A DNA stretch of 64,000 bases from NCBI GenBank assembly GCA_007449985.2, contig VIIQ02000656.1:1-64000 (forward strand), read 5' to 3'. The notes beneath the pieces are model-generated. The model was not told where the DNA came from. It did no database searches and was given only the letters and a program-made list of their open reading frames with translations. The stretch comes from Desmodesmus armatus (Eukaryota > Chlorophyta > Chlorophyceae > Sphaeropleales > Scenedesmaceae). Below, piece after piece: positions 1 to 12,424 of this stretch. Both the position numbers and the translations under genes were made by a program. Within the stretch, counting starts at the first letter, position 1. Every line of letters begins with the position of its first letter.

Positions 1-1936
1 GGCACATCTGCAGCACATTTGCAGCTGCAACCCAGCTGCTGCTGCTTCTGGGTGTGCATGCCATGCAAGGTGTTTGTATGCTGCTGCGCACTACTCCTGT
101 GCACTGTGCTGGGCTTGCCTCAGCCTGTTATGTGCAAGCTTTGCTTGCCTTCTCGACAGGCGTGTATGGGCCCCGGTGTGTGTTTTACTAGTCCTTGGGT
201 ATACTGCCTCCTGGGCATGAGCCAGCAGCCTGCTGTTGGTGCTGGCATGCATGCCCAGTCCACGCGCTGCGCGCCGCGCTCGCGTTGGCGCAGCTGCTGT
301 GCTGTCATTTTTCAGAGTACGTGCTGTGGTTGAGCACCTGCTGCTGTGAGAGATTGGGGATCCCAGCAGCTGCATTCCCAGCACTGCAAATGTGCTCAAT
401 TCCCTTTCAACCCACCTGGCACGAGGCATCTGCACTGCTTCCTGGTAGTGCTGCTGTCTGTCCTGCGCAGTGGCAGTTGGCGATCTGCAGGCAGTACATA
501 GCAGTACTGGGCACAGGTCAGCACAGCCCCTGGCTGACAGGTGCTGATGTGTTTCACGGTAACTAGAGTGGTTTTTTCTGCATTTGTTTAGAATGGGCAA
601 CATGCTTGTATGTGCATGCCAGGCTGACAGGTGTGAACAGCATGGCAGCTGTTCAGTGTTTCAAAGTGCATGCTGTTACGCAGCACGCACGCAATTCGCA
701 ATTGCAATTCATACGTCTGCCATGATTGCGTGTTGCAGATGCATCCTGCTGCCGTTTGCGCACACACAGCCCACCTCGACACAATCTGCAACGTGCCCTT
801 CCTGTGGACTGCACTTCCAGCCTTGATTACGCGCAGCTGGTTCTAATCAATCTCATCAACCCCCCTACGTTCACGCAGCAGATCAACGCACCTGGCAGGA
901 CGTGCTGTTCCGCAGCTGAATCACCCCCGTCACCTCGATATTCTGCACACAGCAGCGGCGTCAAAAGCCCGGCAAACAGTGGCAAATTGTTCAGCTTCCA
1001 GTGCACTCTGGGCACAAGCAAAGGCACGGGACGCGTTCACACTGGGGCATTGCTGCTGCGATCCTCTAGCAGCAACTGGTTTGCAATCATGGAGCAGGAG
1101 GGCACCCTCGACCCAGGTGTGCAAAAGGACTCTTCAGGGACACATCTATGGTGGAGTCCTGCTAGATCCATGCAGCCTGAGCATTGCCAGCCTCTCTTGG
1201 TGAAAGTGCAGTGGGGCAAAAAGTACTTGGCACAGCCAATAACCTTGACTTTGCTTGTGGTGCAGCCAGCAGCAGGCAGCAAGCTAGAGCTAGGGGCTGC
1301 CAGCATGTTTCAGTAGCAGGCACACACCTGTAACAGCACACCTGTATGAACACGAGTCCTGTGCTGAGGGCAGGATAGGGCCGTTTGACCAACTGGGGTC
1401 GACTGCTGCACTGCCAGGCTCCACACAAGCAGCTGCAAAGCCCAACTGTCAGTGTCTGGGGGACACTGCCTTGCTGCACACGCAATGCAGCGCTGGCCAG
1501 GGGAGATAGCTGATGTACAGGAAAGAATGCAGTAAAGAGACGAATTTGAGGCAGCGCACAGCAGCAGCTGCAGCGCAGGCAGATCAACCTGTCGATCAAG
1601 CAGCAGGCCAACGACCTGCACACTCACACCACGCACTGCCACCAACAGGCGCCCAAGACACTTGAACGTTTGCACAGCACCCACGTTCCCCTTACAGTTC
1701 GAATCCTGGCAGTCAAGGTTGTTAGGCGATGTGGACGGATGACCAATAGCCAGCAGCAGCTAGAGCCCCCGAGCAAAGTCCCAGGGTATCAGATATATCA
1801 AGTAGTTTTGCTTGATACAGCGCAGGTCCCGCCACACGCGCCCTGAAACTAGACAAGTTACTTTTTGCCCCACTGCACTCTCCAGTGAGAACCGGTCAAA
1901 GTTAGGGTTTAGCCAAGTGTACCCTGTACCCTGGTA

Positions 1937-4218
1937 GTGGCTGACAAGTGCCGCACACTGCACCTGCTGCTGCCTTCTTTGCGCTGCGCAGAGGAATTGC
2001 TGCGAGAGCATGTCAGGGGCACCAAGTACGCCCGGAAAAGACGTGGTGAGGGTGTTGGGTGCATGTTATGCTTCATGTTTCTGGGGCAAGCTGGGCCAGA
2101 CTTTGCCAAGGCGCACCATGCCCTGAAGGGCATTCTTGACTCTCTCAATCAGCAGCTGCCAGAGGACGAGCAGCAGTTCATTGGTAGCAAAGATTTCAAC
2201 TACTTGCGCACCTGGTGGGGTCATTGGATTGAGAACGGGAGTGGACGATGCACACAGGTCTGGCCGTAGTCGCAAATGCAACGAGAAGGAGGCTCTTGAA
2301 GCAGCTCAGATTTGCAAGGAGGGGAAGCTTGTTGAGGAGAAAGTGAAGGGCAACACAGTCCCACAGGGTACACTTCACCAGCCTGGAGAGGCCATCAGGA
2401 GAGCCCCCGTTTGAAGGAATTATGACCAACAACGGCCTCAAGTTTTCAGACCAGCTGCTGCATGCCATGCACGACGCTGACCCCTCCCTTGTGCGCCGCA
2501 AGCTGTTCTTCAAGCACTCCTTCACAACACAGGAATTGCAGGAGCGTGTGGACTACGCCAAGCACTGTTTGGGCATTCAAGAGGGTTGGCCAGCATTCTT
2601 GAACCACACCATATACATTGATGAGTCTCATTCACTGTCGACAAGTACACTGAGTCTGATGTTTTGTCTGGTGTGACAAGCATGACCTCAACTTCTCTGA
2701 TGTGGTGCCGAGAAGCTGAAAAAGGCCACAAGCATGTCACTGTGAAGTTCATTGTTGCAGTGACCGCCCACCCCGCCTTTGCGCACAGAGGGGGTGGTGT
2801 ATATGGAGTTCACCACTGGCACCACCAAGATCCAACGGCACATCAACACAAGGCTGGATGGCAATGCGGTAGAGCGGGACATGGAGTACGAGGTGAGCCT
2901 GTTACATTGGGGAAATTGTGTGATTGCCGTAACCGTCAGTGTGACCCTGGCAGTTGGGAACTAACCACTTCAGCAGCTGCAAATAGGGCACATCAAAGAA
3001 CCCCAGCGCACTAGCGCTGTACTATATGAGGGTGTCAGCACAAGGGTGTACCCATTGCCGCAGACTCAAGGGCGGCAGCAATGCAGTCAGCATTACCAAG
3101 ATCCTCTGTGTGCACCCGCACCAGCCGACCACCTTGCTGCACTGCTGCCATGTTCTGCATCATGTCGCGCCACAACACCACCCATGTGCTGTGGTGGTAC
3201 ATAGCAACCCAATGGCACCTCCCATCCACCTGCACAAAGTACCCCTGCTGCATGTGGAAGAAGTCCATGGGCCACGGCCAAAAAGCCGGCACCACCTGAA
3301 GGCTGAACTCCCTGTCCACCCCCCACCTCCTCAACAGGTCCATGAAGCTCAGCTCACAGGCTGGTAGCACACGCATGCCCTGCTGCCTCCATGCCTCCTC
3401 ACTGTACATACAGAAGGCACACCACAGATCACAGGGGTCCCGCACTGTTGTGCTAGTTGCCACCTGCAGGTGGGGGGTGCCACGGGGACACCCTTGGAGC
3501 CGCCAATGCAACTGGTACTCTCCTGAGTAGTGGCCAACTGGCAGGGAGGTGCCATCAGGGAACCACAGCTCAGCCCCATCACTGCCATACTTCTCAACCC
3601 TGAGCCCCTCCCCCCGCATGGCACGTAGCGCCCTGAACTTCCACTGAGGCAGCTTCCCCGTGCCCCGCCTCCTTTTTGCTTCCCTGCAGATTCAAGACGG
3701 CAGCCGCAAGGCAGGGAAGATGACCAGGGAGGAATTTGAGAACAACCTCTACCACATAGTCAAGGAGTGGAACAAAGTAACTATCTTGATAACTTCTGGT
3801 TGTCTTATGACAATGACGCCGTCCAGGCAACTGCCACGTGGGAAGTGGTGGTGAACCCCAATGACCCCACCGACACGATTGATTGCCTTGTCAATGGCTG
3901 TAAGCTGCCTCTGCCCTCCTACAGCCATGACTTGAACAGCCTATTGAGCACCTGTTTGGTACTGTGAAGCACCACCTCAGGTGCCAGCTGTATGAGGATT
4001 GGAGCCTCCTTGATGACCACACCAAGTTGCAGGACATGGTGCGCAAGGTCTTTTACAATCTGCCTACGTATGGCTGGGCTCAGCATGTGGAGAAGGATGT
4101 GGCAGGGCTCCCTCAGCTGTGGCAGATGCTGAAGACCCCACAGGTGTTTCTTACTTGGATGAGAAGCACCGTGTGTGTGTGGGGCTGGGGGCGATTACCC
4201 CAACGCCTTGCTCGTTGA
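1937..4218 (+). pseudogene. Tc1/mariner-type (IS630-Tc1-mariner superfamily) DDE transposase, copy 1, frameshifted
   Basis: Cut-and-paste DNA transposase remnant. The coding part ends at a donor after 2892 (GAG|GTGAGC), followed by a 797-nt intron (2893-3689, acceptor CCCTGCAG), and a second exon 3690-4218 ending in TGA. The superfamily signatures are a first Asp in an IYIDES motif, a second Asp in YDND, and the acidic residue in SHDLN-IEHLFG, the equivalent of the family's SPDLNPIE. Copy 1 is broken: compared with copy 2 it lacks two bases near 2243, one base just after the IYIDES codons, and one base in the run before the VWCDK codons. Both copies also seem to lack one A in the run encoding KLKK. 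The true start is unclear; no ATG clearly opens the frame near 1937. Confidence 0.78.
3035..3619 (-). CDS. Antisense ORF of 194 codons inside the transposase intron (function unknown)
   Basis: An ATG-to-stop ORF on the strand opposite the transposase lies wholly within the transposase intron of repeat copy 1. It has an ordinary amino-acid mix (many Trp, Tyr, His, Phe; no low-complexity bias), unlike the Ala/Gly/Cys-rich shadow frames around it. I do not recognise the family. It could be a second element-encoded gene, a captured host exon, or chance. The copy-2 equivalent (7170-7885) is split by one missing C in a C-run near 7590. The copies are too similar to show whether the frame is conserved. 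Confidence 0.3.
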   Translation of the reverse strand: MRGEGLRVEKYGSDGAELWFPDGTSLPVGHYSGEYQLHWRLQGCPRGTPHLQVATSTTVRDPCDLWCAFCMYSEEAWRQQGMRVLPACELSFMDLLRRWGVDREFSLQVVPAFWPWPMDFFHMQQGYFVQVDGRCHWVAMYHHSTWVVLWRDMMQNMAAVQQGGRLVRVHTEDLGNADCIAAALESAAMGTPLC

Positions 4219-6193
4219 GTGGGGTGAGGGGCACACTAGGGCACATCTGCAGCACATTTGCAGCTGCACCCAGCTGCTGCTGCTTTCTTGGGTGTGCATG
4301 CATGCAAGGTGTTGTTGCTGCTGCGCACTACTCCTGTGCACTGTGCTGGGCTTGCCTCAGCCTGTTATGTGCAAGCTTTGCTTGCCTTCTCGACAGGCGT
4401 GTATGGGCCCATGGTGTGTGTTTACTAGTCTTGGGTATACTGCCTCCTGGGCATGAGCCAGCAGCCTGCTGTTGGTGCTGGCATGCATGCCCAGTCCACG
4501 CGCTGCGCGCGCGCGCGTTGGCGCAGCTGCTGTGCTGTCATTTTTCCAGAGTACGTGCGTGTGGTTGAGCACCTGCTGCTGTGAGAGATTGGGGATCCCA
4601 GCAGCTGCATTCCCAGCACTGCAAATGTGCTCAATTCCTTTCAACCCACCTGGCACGAGGCATCTGCACTGCTTCCTGGTAGTGCTGCTGCTGTCTGTCC
4701 TGCGCAGTGGCAGTTGGCGATCTGCAGGCAGTACATAGCAGTACTGGGCACAGGTCAGCACAGCCCCTGGCTGACAGGGTGCTGATGTGTTTATCACGGT
4801 AACTAGAGTGGTTTTTCTGCATTTGTTTAGAATGGGCAACATGCTTGTATGTGCATGCCAGGCTGACAGGTGTGAACAGCATGGCAGCTGTTCAGTGTTT
4901 CAAAGTGCATGCTGTTACGCAGCACGCACGCAATTCGCAATTGCAATTCATACGTCTGCCATGATTGCGTGTTGCAGATGCATCCTGCTGCCGTTTGCGC
5001 ACACACCCCAACCTCGGACACAATCTGCAACGTGCCCTTCCTGTGGACTGCACTTCCAGCCTTGATTACGCGCAGCTGGTTCTAATCAATCTCATCAAAC
5101 AACCCTACGTTCACGCAGCAGATCAACGCACCTGGCAGGACGTGCTGTTCCGTAGCTGAATCACCCCCGTCACTTCGATAATTCTGCACACAAGCAGCGG
5201 CGTCAAAAGGCCAGGCAAACAGTGGCAAATTGTTCAGCTTCCAGTGCACTCTGGGCACAAGCAAAGGCACGGGACGCGTTCAGCACTGGGGCATTGCTGC
5301 TGCAGATCCTCTAGCAGCAGCACTGGTTTGCAATCATGGAGCAGGAGGGCACCCTCGACCCAGGTGTGCAGAAAGGACTCTTCAGGGGATACACATCTAT
5401 GGTGGAGTCCTGCTAGATCCATGCAGCCTGAGCATTTGCCAGCCTCTCCTTGGTGAAAGTGCAGTGGGGCAAAAAGTAACTTGGCACAGCCAATAACCTT
5501 GACTTTGCTTGTGGTGCAGCCAGCAGCAGGCAGCAAGCTAGAGCTAGGGGCTGCCAGCATGTTTCAGTAGCAGGCACACACCTGTACAGCACACCTGTAT
5601 GAACACGAGTCCTGTGCTGAGGGCAGGATAGGGCCGTTTGACCAAACTGGGGTCGACTGCTGCACTGCCAGGCTCCACACAAGCAGCTGCAAAAGCCCAA
5701 CTGTCAGTGTCTGGGGGGACACTGCCTTGCTGCACACGCAATGCAGCGCTGGCCAGGGGAGATAGCTGATGTACAGGAAAGAATGCAGTAAAGAGACAAA
5801 TTTGAGGCAGCGCACAGCAGCAGCTGCAGCGCAGGCAGATCAACCTGTCGATCAAGCAGCAGCTGGCCAACGACCTGCACTCACACCACGCACTGCCACC
5901 AACAGGCGCCCAAGACACTTGAACGTTTGCACAGCACCCACGTTCCCCTTACAGTTCGAATCCTGGCAGCCAAGGTTGTTAGGCGATGTGGACGGATGAC
6001 CAATAGCCAGCAGCAGCTAGAGCCCCCGAGCAAAGTCCCAGGGTATCAGATATATCAAGTAGTTTTGCTTGATACAGCGCAGGTCCCGCCACACGCGCCC
6101 TGAAACTAGACAAGTTACTTTTTGCCCCACTGCACTCTCCAGTGAGAACCGGTCAAAGTTAGGGTTTAGCCAAGTGTACCCTGTACCCTAGTA

Positions 6194-8491
6194 GTGGCTG
6201 ACAAGTGCCGCACACTGCACCTGCTGCTGCCTTCTTTTGCGCTGCGCAGAGGAATTGCTGCGAGAGCATGTCAGGGGCACCAAGTACGCCCGGAAAAAGA
6301 CGGGGTGAGGGTGTTGGGTGCATGTTGTGCTTCATGTTTCTGGGGCAAGCTGGGCCAGACTTTGCCAAGGCGCACCATGCCCTGAAGGGCATTCTTGACT
6401 CTCTCAATCAGCAGCTGCCAGAGGACGAGCAGCAGTTCATTGGTAGCAAAGATTTCAACTACTTGCGCACCTGGTGGGTCATTGGATTGAGAACGGGAGT
6501 GTGGACGATGCACACAGGTCTGGCCGTAGTCGCAAATGCAACGAGAAGGAGGCTCTTGAAGCAGCTCAGATTTGCAAGGAGGGGAAGCTTGTTGAGGAGA
6601 AAGTGAAGGGCAACACAGTCCAGCACAGGGTACACTTCACCAGCCTGGGAGAGGCCATCAGGGAGAGCCCCCGTTTGAAGGAATTATGACAACAACGGCC
6701 TCAAGTTTTCAGACCAGCTGCTGCATGCCATGCACGACGCTGACCCCTCCCTTGTGCGCCGCAAGCTGTTCTTCAAGCACTCCTTCACAACACAGGAATT
6801 GCAGGAGCGTGTGGACTACGCCAAGCACTGTTTGGGCATTCAAGAGGGTTGGCCAGCATTCTTGAACCACACCATTTACATTGATGAGTCTTCATTCACT
6901 GTCGACAAGTACACTGAGTCTGATGTTTTTGTCTGGTGTGACAAGCATGACCTCAACTTCTCTGATGTGGTGCCGAGGAAGCTGAAAAGGGCCACAAGCA
7001 TGTCACTGTGAAGTTCATTGTTGCAGTGACCGCCCACCCCGCCTTTGCGCACAGAGGGGGTGTGGTGTACATGGAGTTTACCACTGGGACCACCAAGATC
7101 CAACGGCACATCAACACAAGGCTGGATGGCAATGCGGTAGAGCGGGACATGGAGTACGAGGTGAGCCTGTTACATTGGGGAAATTGTGTGATTGCCGTAA
7201 CCGTCAGTGTGACCCTGGCAGTTGGGAACTAACCACTTCAGCAGCTGCAAATAGGGCACATCAAAGGAACCCCAGCGCACTAGGGCTGTACTATATGAGG
7301 GTGTCAGCACAAGGGTGTAGCCCATTGCCGCAGACTCAAGGGCGACAGCAATGCAGTCAGCATTACCAAGATCCTCTGTGTGCACCCGCACCAACCGACC
7401 ACCTTGCTGCACTGCTGCCATGTTCTGCATCATGTCGCGCCACAACACCACCCATGTGCTGTGGTGGTACATAGCAACCCAATGGCACCTCCCATCCACC
7501 TGCACAAAGTACCCCTGCTGCATGTGGAAGAAGTCCATGGGCCACGGCCAAAAAGCCGGCACCACCTGAAGGCTGAACTCCCTGTCCACCCCCACCTCCT
7601 CAACAGGTCCATGAAGCTCAGCTCACAGGCTGGTAGCACACGCATGCCCTGCTGCCTCCATGCCTCCTCACTGTACATACAGAAGGCACACCACAGATCA
7701 CAGGGGTCCCGCACTGTTGTGCTAGTTGCCACGCGCAGGTGGGGGGTGCCACGGGGACACCCTTGGAGCCGCCAATGCAACTGGTACTCTCCTGAGTAGT
7801 GGCCAACTGGCAGGGAGGTGCCATCAGGGAACCACAGCTCAGCCCCATCACTGCCATACTTCTCAACCCTGAGCCCCTCCCCCGCATGGCACGTAGCGCC
7901 CTGAACTTCCACTGAGGCAGCTTCCCCGTGCCCCGCCTCCTTTTTGCTTCCCTGCAGATTCAAGACGGCAGCCGCAAGGCAGGGAAGATGACCAGGGAGG
8001 AATTTGAGAACAACCTCTACCACATAGTCAAGGAGTGGAACAAAGTAACTAATCTTGATAACTTCTGGTTGTCTTATGACAATGACGCCGTCCAGGCAAC
8101 TGCCACGTGGGAAGTGGTGGTGAACCCCAATGACCCCACCGACACGATTGATTGCCTTGTCAATGGCTGTAAGCTGCCTCTGCCCTCCTACAGCCATGAC
8201 TTGAACAGGCCTATTGAGCACCTGTTTGGTACTGTGAAGCACCACCTCAGGTGCCAGCTGTATGAGGATTGGAGCCTCCTTGATGACCACACCAAGTTGC
8301 AGGACATGGTGCGCAAGGTCTTTTACAATCTGCCTACGTATGGCTGGGCTCAGCATGTGGAGAAGGATGTGGCAGGGCTCCCTCAGCTGTGGCAGATGCT
8401 GAAGACCCCACAGGGTGTTTCTTACTTGGATGAGAAGCACCGTGTGTGTGTGGGGGCTGGGGGCGATTACCCCAACGCCTTTGCTCGTTGA
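6194..8491 (+). pseudogene. Tc1/mariner-type DDE transposase, copy 2, frameshifted
   Basis: Second copy of the same transposase. The 5' exon runs to 7160, the intron is 7161-7957, and the 3' exon 7958-8491 is fully open. The three putative catalytic acids are at codons 6882-6884 (Asp, IYIDESS), 8078-8080 (Asp, YDND) and 8216-8218 (Glu, NRPIEH). The region from about 6730 to 6985 is open and carries the stretch up to the first Asp. Frame breaks remain: one G missing near 6475 (present in copy 1), one C missing near 6690, and one A missing in the run near 6986. Copies 1 and 2 have different lesions, so each decayed, or was mis-assembled, on its own. Not expected to give a working protein as sequenced. 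Confidence 0.78.
7170..7885 (-). pseudogene. Copy-2 counterpart of the antisense intronic ORF, split by a 1-nt deletion
   Basis: Same antisense reading frame as at 3035-3619, in repeat copy 2. One C fewer in the run near 7590 shifts the frame, so the N-terminal part reads into an unrelated frame while the C-terminal part reopens below about 7595. The end also differs, because copy 2 has an extra G at 7320 and reads on further. Evidence for a real gene is weak. Confidence 0.2.
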
Positions 8492-10406
8492 GTGGGGTGA
8501 GGGGCACACTAGGGCACATCTGCAGCACATTTGCAGCTGCACCCAGCTGCTGCTGCTTTCTTGGGTGTGCATGCATGCAAGGTGTTGTTGCTGCTGCGCA
8601 CTACTCCTGTGCACTGTGCTGGCTTGCCTCAGCCTGTTATGTGCAAGCTTTGCTTGCCTTCTCGACAGGCGTGTATGGGCCCATGGTGTGTGTTTTACTA
8701 GTCTTGGTATACTGCCTCCTGGGCATGAGCAGCAGCCTGCTGTTGGTGCTGGCATGCATGCCCAGTCCACGCGCTGCGCGCGCGCGCGTTGGCGCAGCTG
8801 CTGTGCTGTCATTTTTCCAGAGTACGTGCGTGTGGTTGAGCACCTGCTGCTGTGAGAGATTGGGGATCCCAGCAGCTGCATTCCCAGCACTGCAAATGTG
8901 CTCAATTCCTTTCAACCCACCTGGCACGAGGCATCTGCACTGCTTCCTGGTAGTGCTGCTGCTGTCTGTCCTGCGCAGTGGCAGTTGGCGATCTGCAGGC
9001 AGTACATAGCAGTACTGGGCACAGGTCAGCACAGCCCCTGGCTGACAGGGTGCTGATGTTTATCACGGTAACTAGAGTGGTTTTTCTGCATTTGTTTAGA
9101 ATGGGCAACATGCTTGTATGTGCATGCCAGGCTGACAGGTGTGAACAGCATGGCAGCTGTTCAGTGTTTCAAAGTGCATGCTGTTACGCAGCACGCACGC
9201 AATTCGCAATTGCAATTCATACGTCTGCCATGATTGCGTGTTGCAGATGCATCCTGCTGCCGTTTGCGCACACACAGCCCAACCTCGGACACAATCTGCA
9301 ACGTGCCCTTCCTGTGGACTGCACTTCCAGCCTTGATTACGCGCAGCTGGTTCTAATCAATCTCATCAAAACAACCCTACGTTCAAGCAGCAGATCAACG
9401 CACCTGGCAGGACGTGCTGTTCCGTAGCTGAATCACCCCCGTCACCTCGATAATTCTGCACACAAGCAGCGGCGTCAAAAGGCCAGGCAAACAGTGGCAA
9501 ATTGTTCAGCTTCCAGTGCACTCTGGGCACAAGCAAAGGCACGGGACGCGTTCAGCACTGGGGCATTGCTGCTGCAGATCCTCTAGCAGCAGCACTGGTT
9601 TGCAATCATGGAGCAGGAGGGCACCCTCGACCCAGGTGTGCAGAAAGGACTCTTCAGGGGATACACATCTATGGTGGAGTCCTGCTAGATCCATGCAGCC
9701 TGAGCATTTGCCAGCCTCTCCTTGGTGAAAGTGCAGTGGGGCAAAAAGTAACTTGGCACAGCCAATAACCTTGACTTTGCTTGTGGTGCAGCCAGCAGCA
9801 GGCAGCAAGCTAGAGCTAGGGGCTGCCAGCATGTTTCAGTAGCAGGCACACACCTGTAACAGCACACCTGTATGAACACGGTCCTGTGCTGAGGGCAGGA
9901 TAGGGCCGTTTGACCAAACTGGGGTCGACTGCTGCACTGCCAGGCTCCACACAAGCAGCTGCAAAAGCCCAACTGTCAGTGTCTGGGGGGACACTGCCTT
10001 GCTGCACACGCAATGCAGCGCTGGCCAGGGGAGATAGCTGATGTACAGGAAAGAATGCAGTAAAGAGACAAATTTGAGGCAGCGCACAGCAGCAGCTGCA
10101 GCGCAGGCAGATCAACCTGTCGATCAAGCAGCAGCTGGCCAACGACCTGCACACTCACACCACGCACTGCCACCAACAGGCGCCCAAGACACTTGAACGT
10201 TTGCACAGCACCCACGTTCCCCTTACAGTTCGAATCCTGGCAGCCAAGGTTGTTAGGCGATGTGGACGGATGACCAATAGCCAGCAGCAGCTAGAGCCCC
10301 CGAGCAAAGTCCCAGGGTATCAGATATATCAAGTAGTTTTGCTTGATACAGCGCAGGTCCCGCCACACGCGCCCTGAAACTAGACAAGTTACTTTTTGCC
10401 CCACTG

Positions 10407-11185
10407 GTGACAGGATGTAAAGTGTCAGTGGTCATATGGGGAATTACAACGTGACTGCAAGCAGTCCATGTCACCAGAAAGATCCTATTGATCGTCGTTC
10501 GTTGCTGCATGTTGCTGATCGGGTGCCATCTGCTGTTTGTGTGCCTCAGGCCGCCCGGACAGACTCTGACCCTCAGAAGCGCTTTGACATAGTTTATGCC
10601 AAGGACAAGAAGCCTGATTCCTCCAGGTGCGATGCATACTCACTCAAAGGGTTCTTATCGTCATCCCAACAATGCAATTGCTTGTTGCAACAGTCAAACA
10701 GCAGTCAAACGGCTAGCTGTCAGTCATGTGCACCAGCCTGGCAGGGGTGGGGTCAGGTTATCGCCCGTAACTTCCTGTTAGTGTGTGGGGTCAGTACACC
10801 AGCAATCAGCCAGCAGTGGGAAACATACTCACTCAAAGGGTTCTTATCGTCATCCCAACATGCCCTCCTGCAGTAAACTAACAGTCAAACAGCACACTGT
10901 ATGTGCTGCAACGGGGGTGGCTTTGGGTCGTGCTGGAAACCTCCTCCCCAGGGAGGTATCGGTGCATACCTAGTTCTGCGGGTGGGTTGACGAAAGCTGG
11001 TTGGCTAACAGCAGACAGCAGATTGGCAGTCATGTGCACCAGGGTGGGCGTCCGCTTACTAACTTACTAACGTGTATCAGTACCTTTCAGAGCCTGGCGT
11101 GCACACCAGTGCCGCGCTAGGCGGCCTAGCCAGCAACATCATGTACTGTCCTAGCATCTGCGCCTAGATACTATCTACACAATCT
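10407..11185. other. Non-coding segment after the repeat array, with a 37-bp direct repeat
   Basis: No gene recognised. A 37-bp sequence beginning catactcactcaaaggg occurs at 10635-10671 and again at 10824-10860, each followed by related text rich in cagtcaaac. Open frames here simply run through these repeats. Confidence 0.6.
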
Positions 11186-11224
11186 AACAGGTTTGAGTGT
11201 AGGGGCCCTACACTCAAACCTGTT
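11186..11224. repeat. Near-perfect palindrome, 19-bp arms with a 1-nt centre
   Basis: Arm 1 is 11186-11204 (starts aacaggtttgag), the centre is one G at 11205, and arm 2 is 11206-11224, an exact reverse complement of arm 1. It would extrude as a cruciform or form a very stable RNA hairpin. No gene overlaps it. Confidence 0.9.
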
Positions 11225-11243
11225 CAACGTGCAAGTTGCACCA

Positions 11244-11308
11244 CGTACCTGGGGCAGGGCGAGGCACCGGCCGTAGCCAGCAGCCTTATTAAAGATGCCC
11301 CAGGTACG
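11244..11308. repeat. Second inverted repeat: 13-bp perfect arms, 39-nt loop
   Basis: Arms cgtacctggggca (11244-11256) and tgccccaggtacg (11296-11308) pair perfectly. It lies 20 bp from the 39-nt palindrome, so the two may be one folded unit. Role unknown. Confidence 0.8.
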
Positions 11309-12111
11309 CGGCGCGTTTTGACTTGTGACCTCTCTTCAGTCAAGAACCTGTCGGCCTGGCACCCGTGCATGTGAATGAGACCGCAGGCGCGTGCCGGTCT
11401 TGCTCGACGCTGTGCTGACCATCTGTCCTGCATGCTGCCGCTGCTGCCTCCCTGCTGCCGCCACACTGCCTCTCGCACGCAGGACTGCCCTGTTACAGTG
11501 GTGCCTTCCTCGGCTTGTCATCAGAGCCAACATGGAGCCAGAATGGGGCCCCAGCAGCATGAGGAATGCACAACACCTGGGCACAGATGCCACCACACTG
11601 ACCTGGACGCTGTGACTGGTTTGGAAGGGGGGCTAGCCAGCGCTGGCAGTGAATTGCCGCATAACAAAGGGCCTCTGACAGCAGTCGGCTTTGCGTTGGC
11701 ACAGCACGGGACAGCATGGCACAGTGCTGGGGGTTGGGGGGTGTTGTCACAATATCAGTGGTACAGTAAGGCTGCTGGAGTCTTTGAATGATGGCTGATT
11801 TGTGTGAAAGCACAGCAGTCTGAGGGAGGAGTGCCAGGGGTTTATGAACGGCGGCACCACAGCCAACAGTACTGCTTGACTGAGCACTGGTAGGTGTGGA
11901 AGTACCGTACAAGGCGTGATTTGTGAGAGTCTGTCGCTAGTCAATATGTGTTGTCAAGTTGTGGATATTGTGTAGATTATATTGTGTGTAGAATATGTTG
12001 TGAGGTTGTATTGTAGGGTGTTGTACTTCGTTGCATGTGGCTGCAGTGGTGATGGTTGCTGTTGTCTACATCAAGAAATCAAGGTGCTGCCTACAGGAGC
12101 CACTGCTTTAT
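11309..12111. other. Intergenic, nothing recognised
   Basis: Open frames on both strands lack recognisable motifs and show no codon bias. From about 11940 to 12060 the sequence is unusually T/G-rich (ttgtgtagattatattg style), unlike the GC-rich surroundings. Confidence 0.5.
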
Positions 12112-12153
12112 GTGTGAGCTTCACAGTGTGAGCTTCACAGTGTGAGCTTCGCG
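12112..12153. repeat. 14-bp tandem repeat, 3 copies
   Basis: Unit gtgtgagcttcaca occurs three times in a row, the last ending cgcg instead of caca. Confidence 0.85.
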
Positions 12154-12424
12154 CCTGAGGCTGCAGGCTTGTTTCCACATCACATTACCAATACCGATAT
12201 TGCAGGGGGACAACTCTCTTCCCCGACACTAGCCAGCAAGCATGTCTGCTCATGGGGGCACTGCCCTGTAAGTTACATGCATTGGCAAAGTATGCATCTG
12301 CACTGACGTGCTGCACAGATGTTGAGGCTTGTTTGAGGTTTTGACCGGTGATGTGAGATGGGCGCAGGGTTTCCCCTGTGGTCGATGACAGTGTGTAGTT
12401 TGTGTGTACCAAAATGGGTGACAT

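Larger units (their letters stand above)
1..10406 (+). repeat. Head-to-tail tandem array of a ~4.27 kb transposon-bearing repeat (2 full copies + 1 truncated)
   Basis: Copy 1 runs from the window edge to 4239, copy 2 is 4240-8512, and copy 3 is 8513-10406. All start at the same motif (ggcacatctgcagc) and are almost identical apart from scattered one- or two-base indels. Copy 3 stops at the sequence ccccactg, matching about 6132 in copy 2, so it has the 5' non-coding part but no transposase. The first ~1.9 kb of each unit shows no convincing gene; it has a small hairpin (tatcaag / cttgata, 1797-1818 in copy 1). The array may extend left of the window. I found no terminal inverted repeats at the joins, so this looks like tandem duplication of a block containing a transposon rather than three separate insertions. 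Confidence 0.9.

Noticed and set aside
1690..1715. gttcgaatcc, a Pol III B-box or tRNA T-arm look-alike (also in the other two repeat copies)
   Set aside because: No matching A box, anticodon arm or acceptor stem could be folded around it.
7430..8905. 491-codon open frame on the minus strand over repeat copy 2
   Set aside because: It runs antisense through the transposase exon and the following non-coding repeat; only the part over 7596-7885 coincides with the intronic ORF, joined by a frameshift. Copy 1 does not keep it open.
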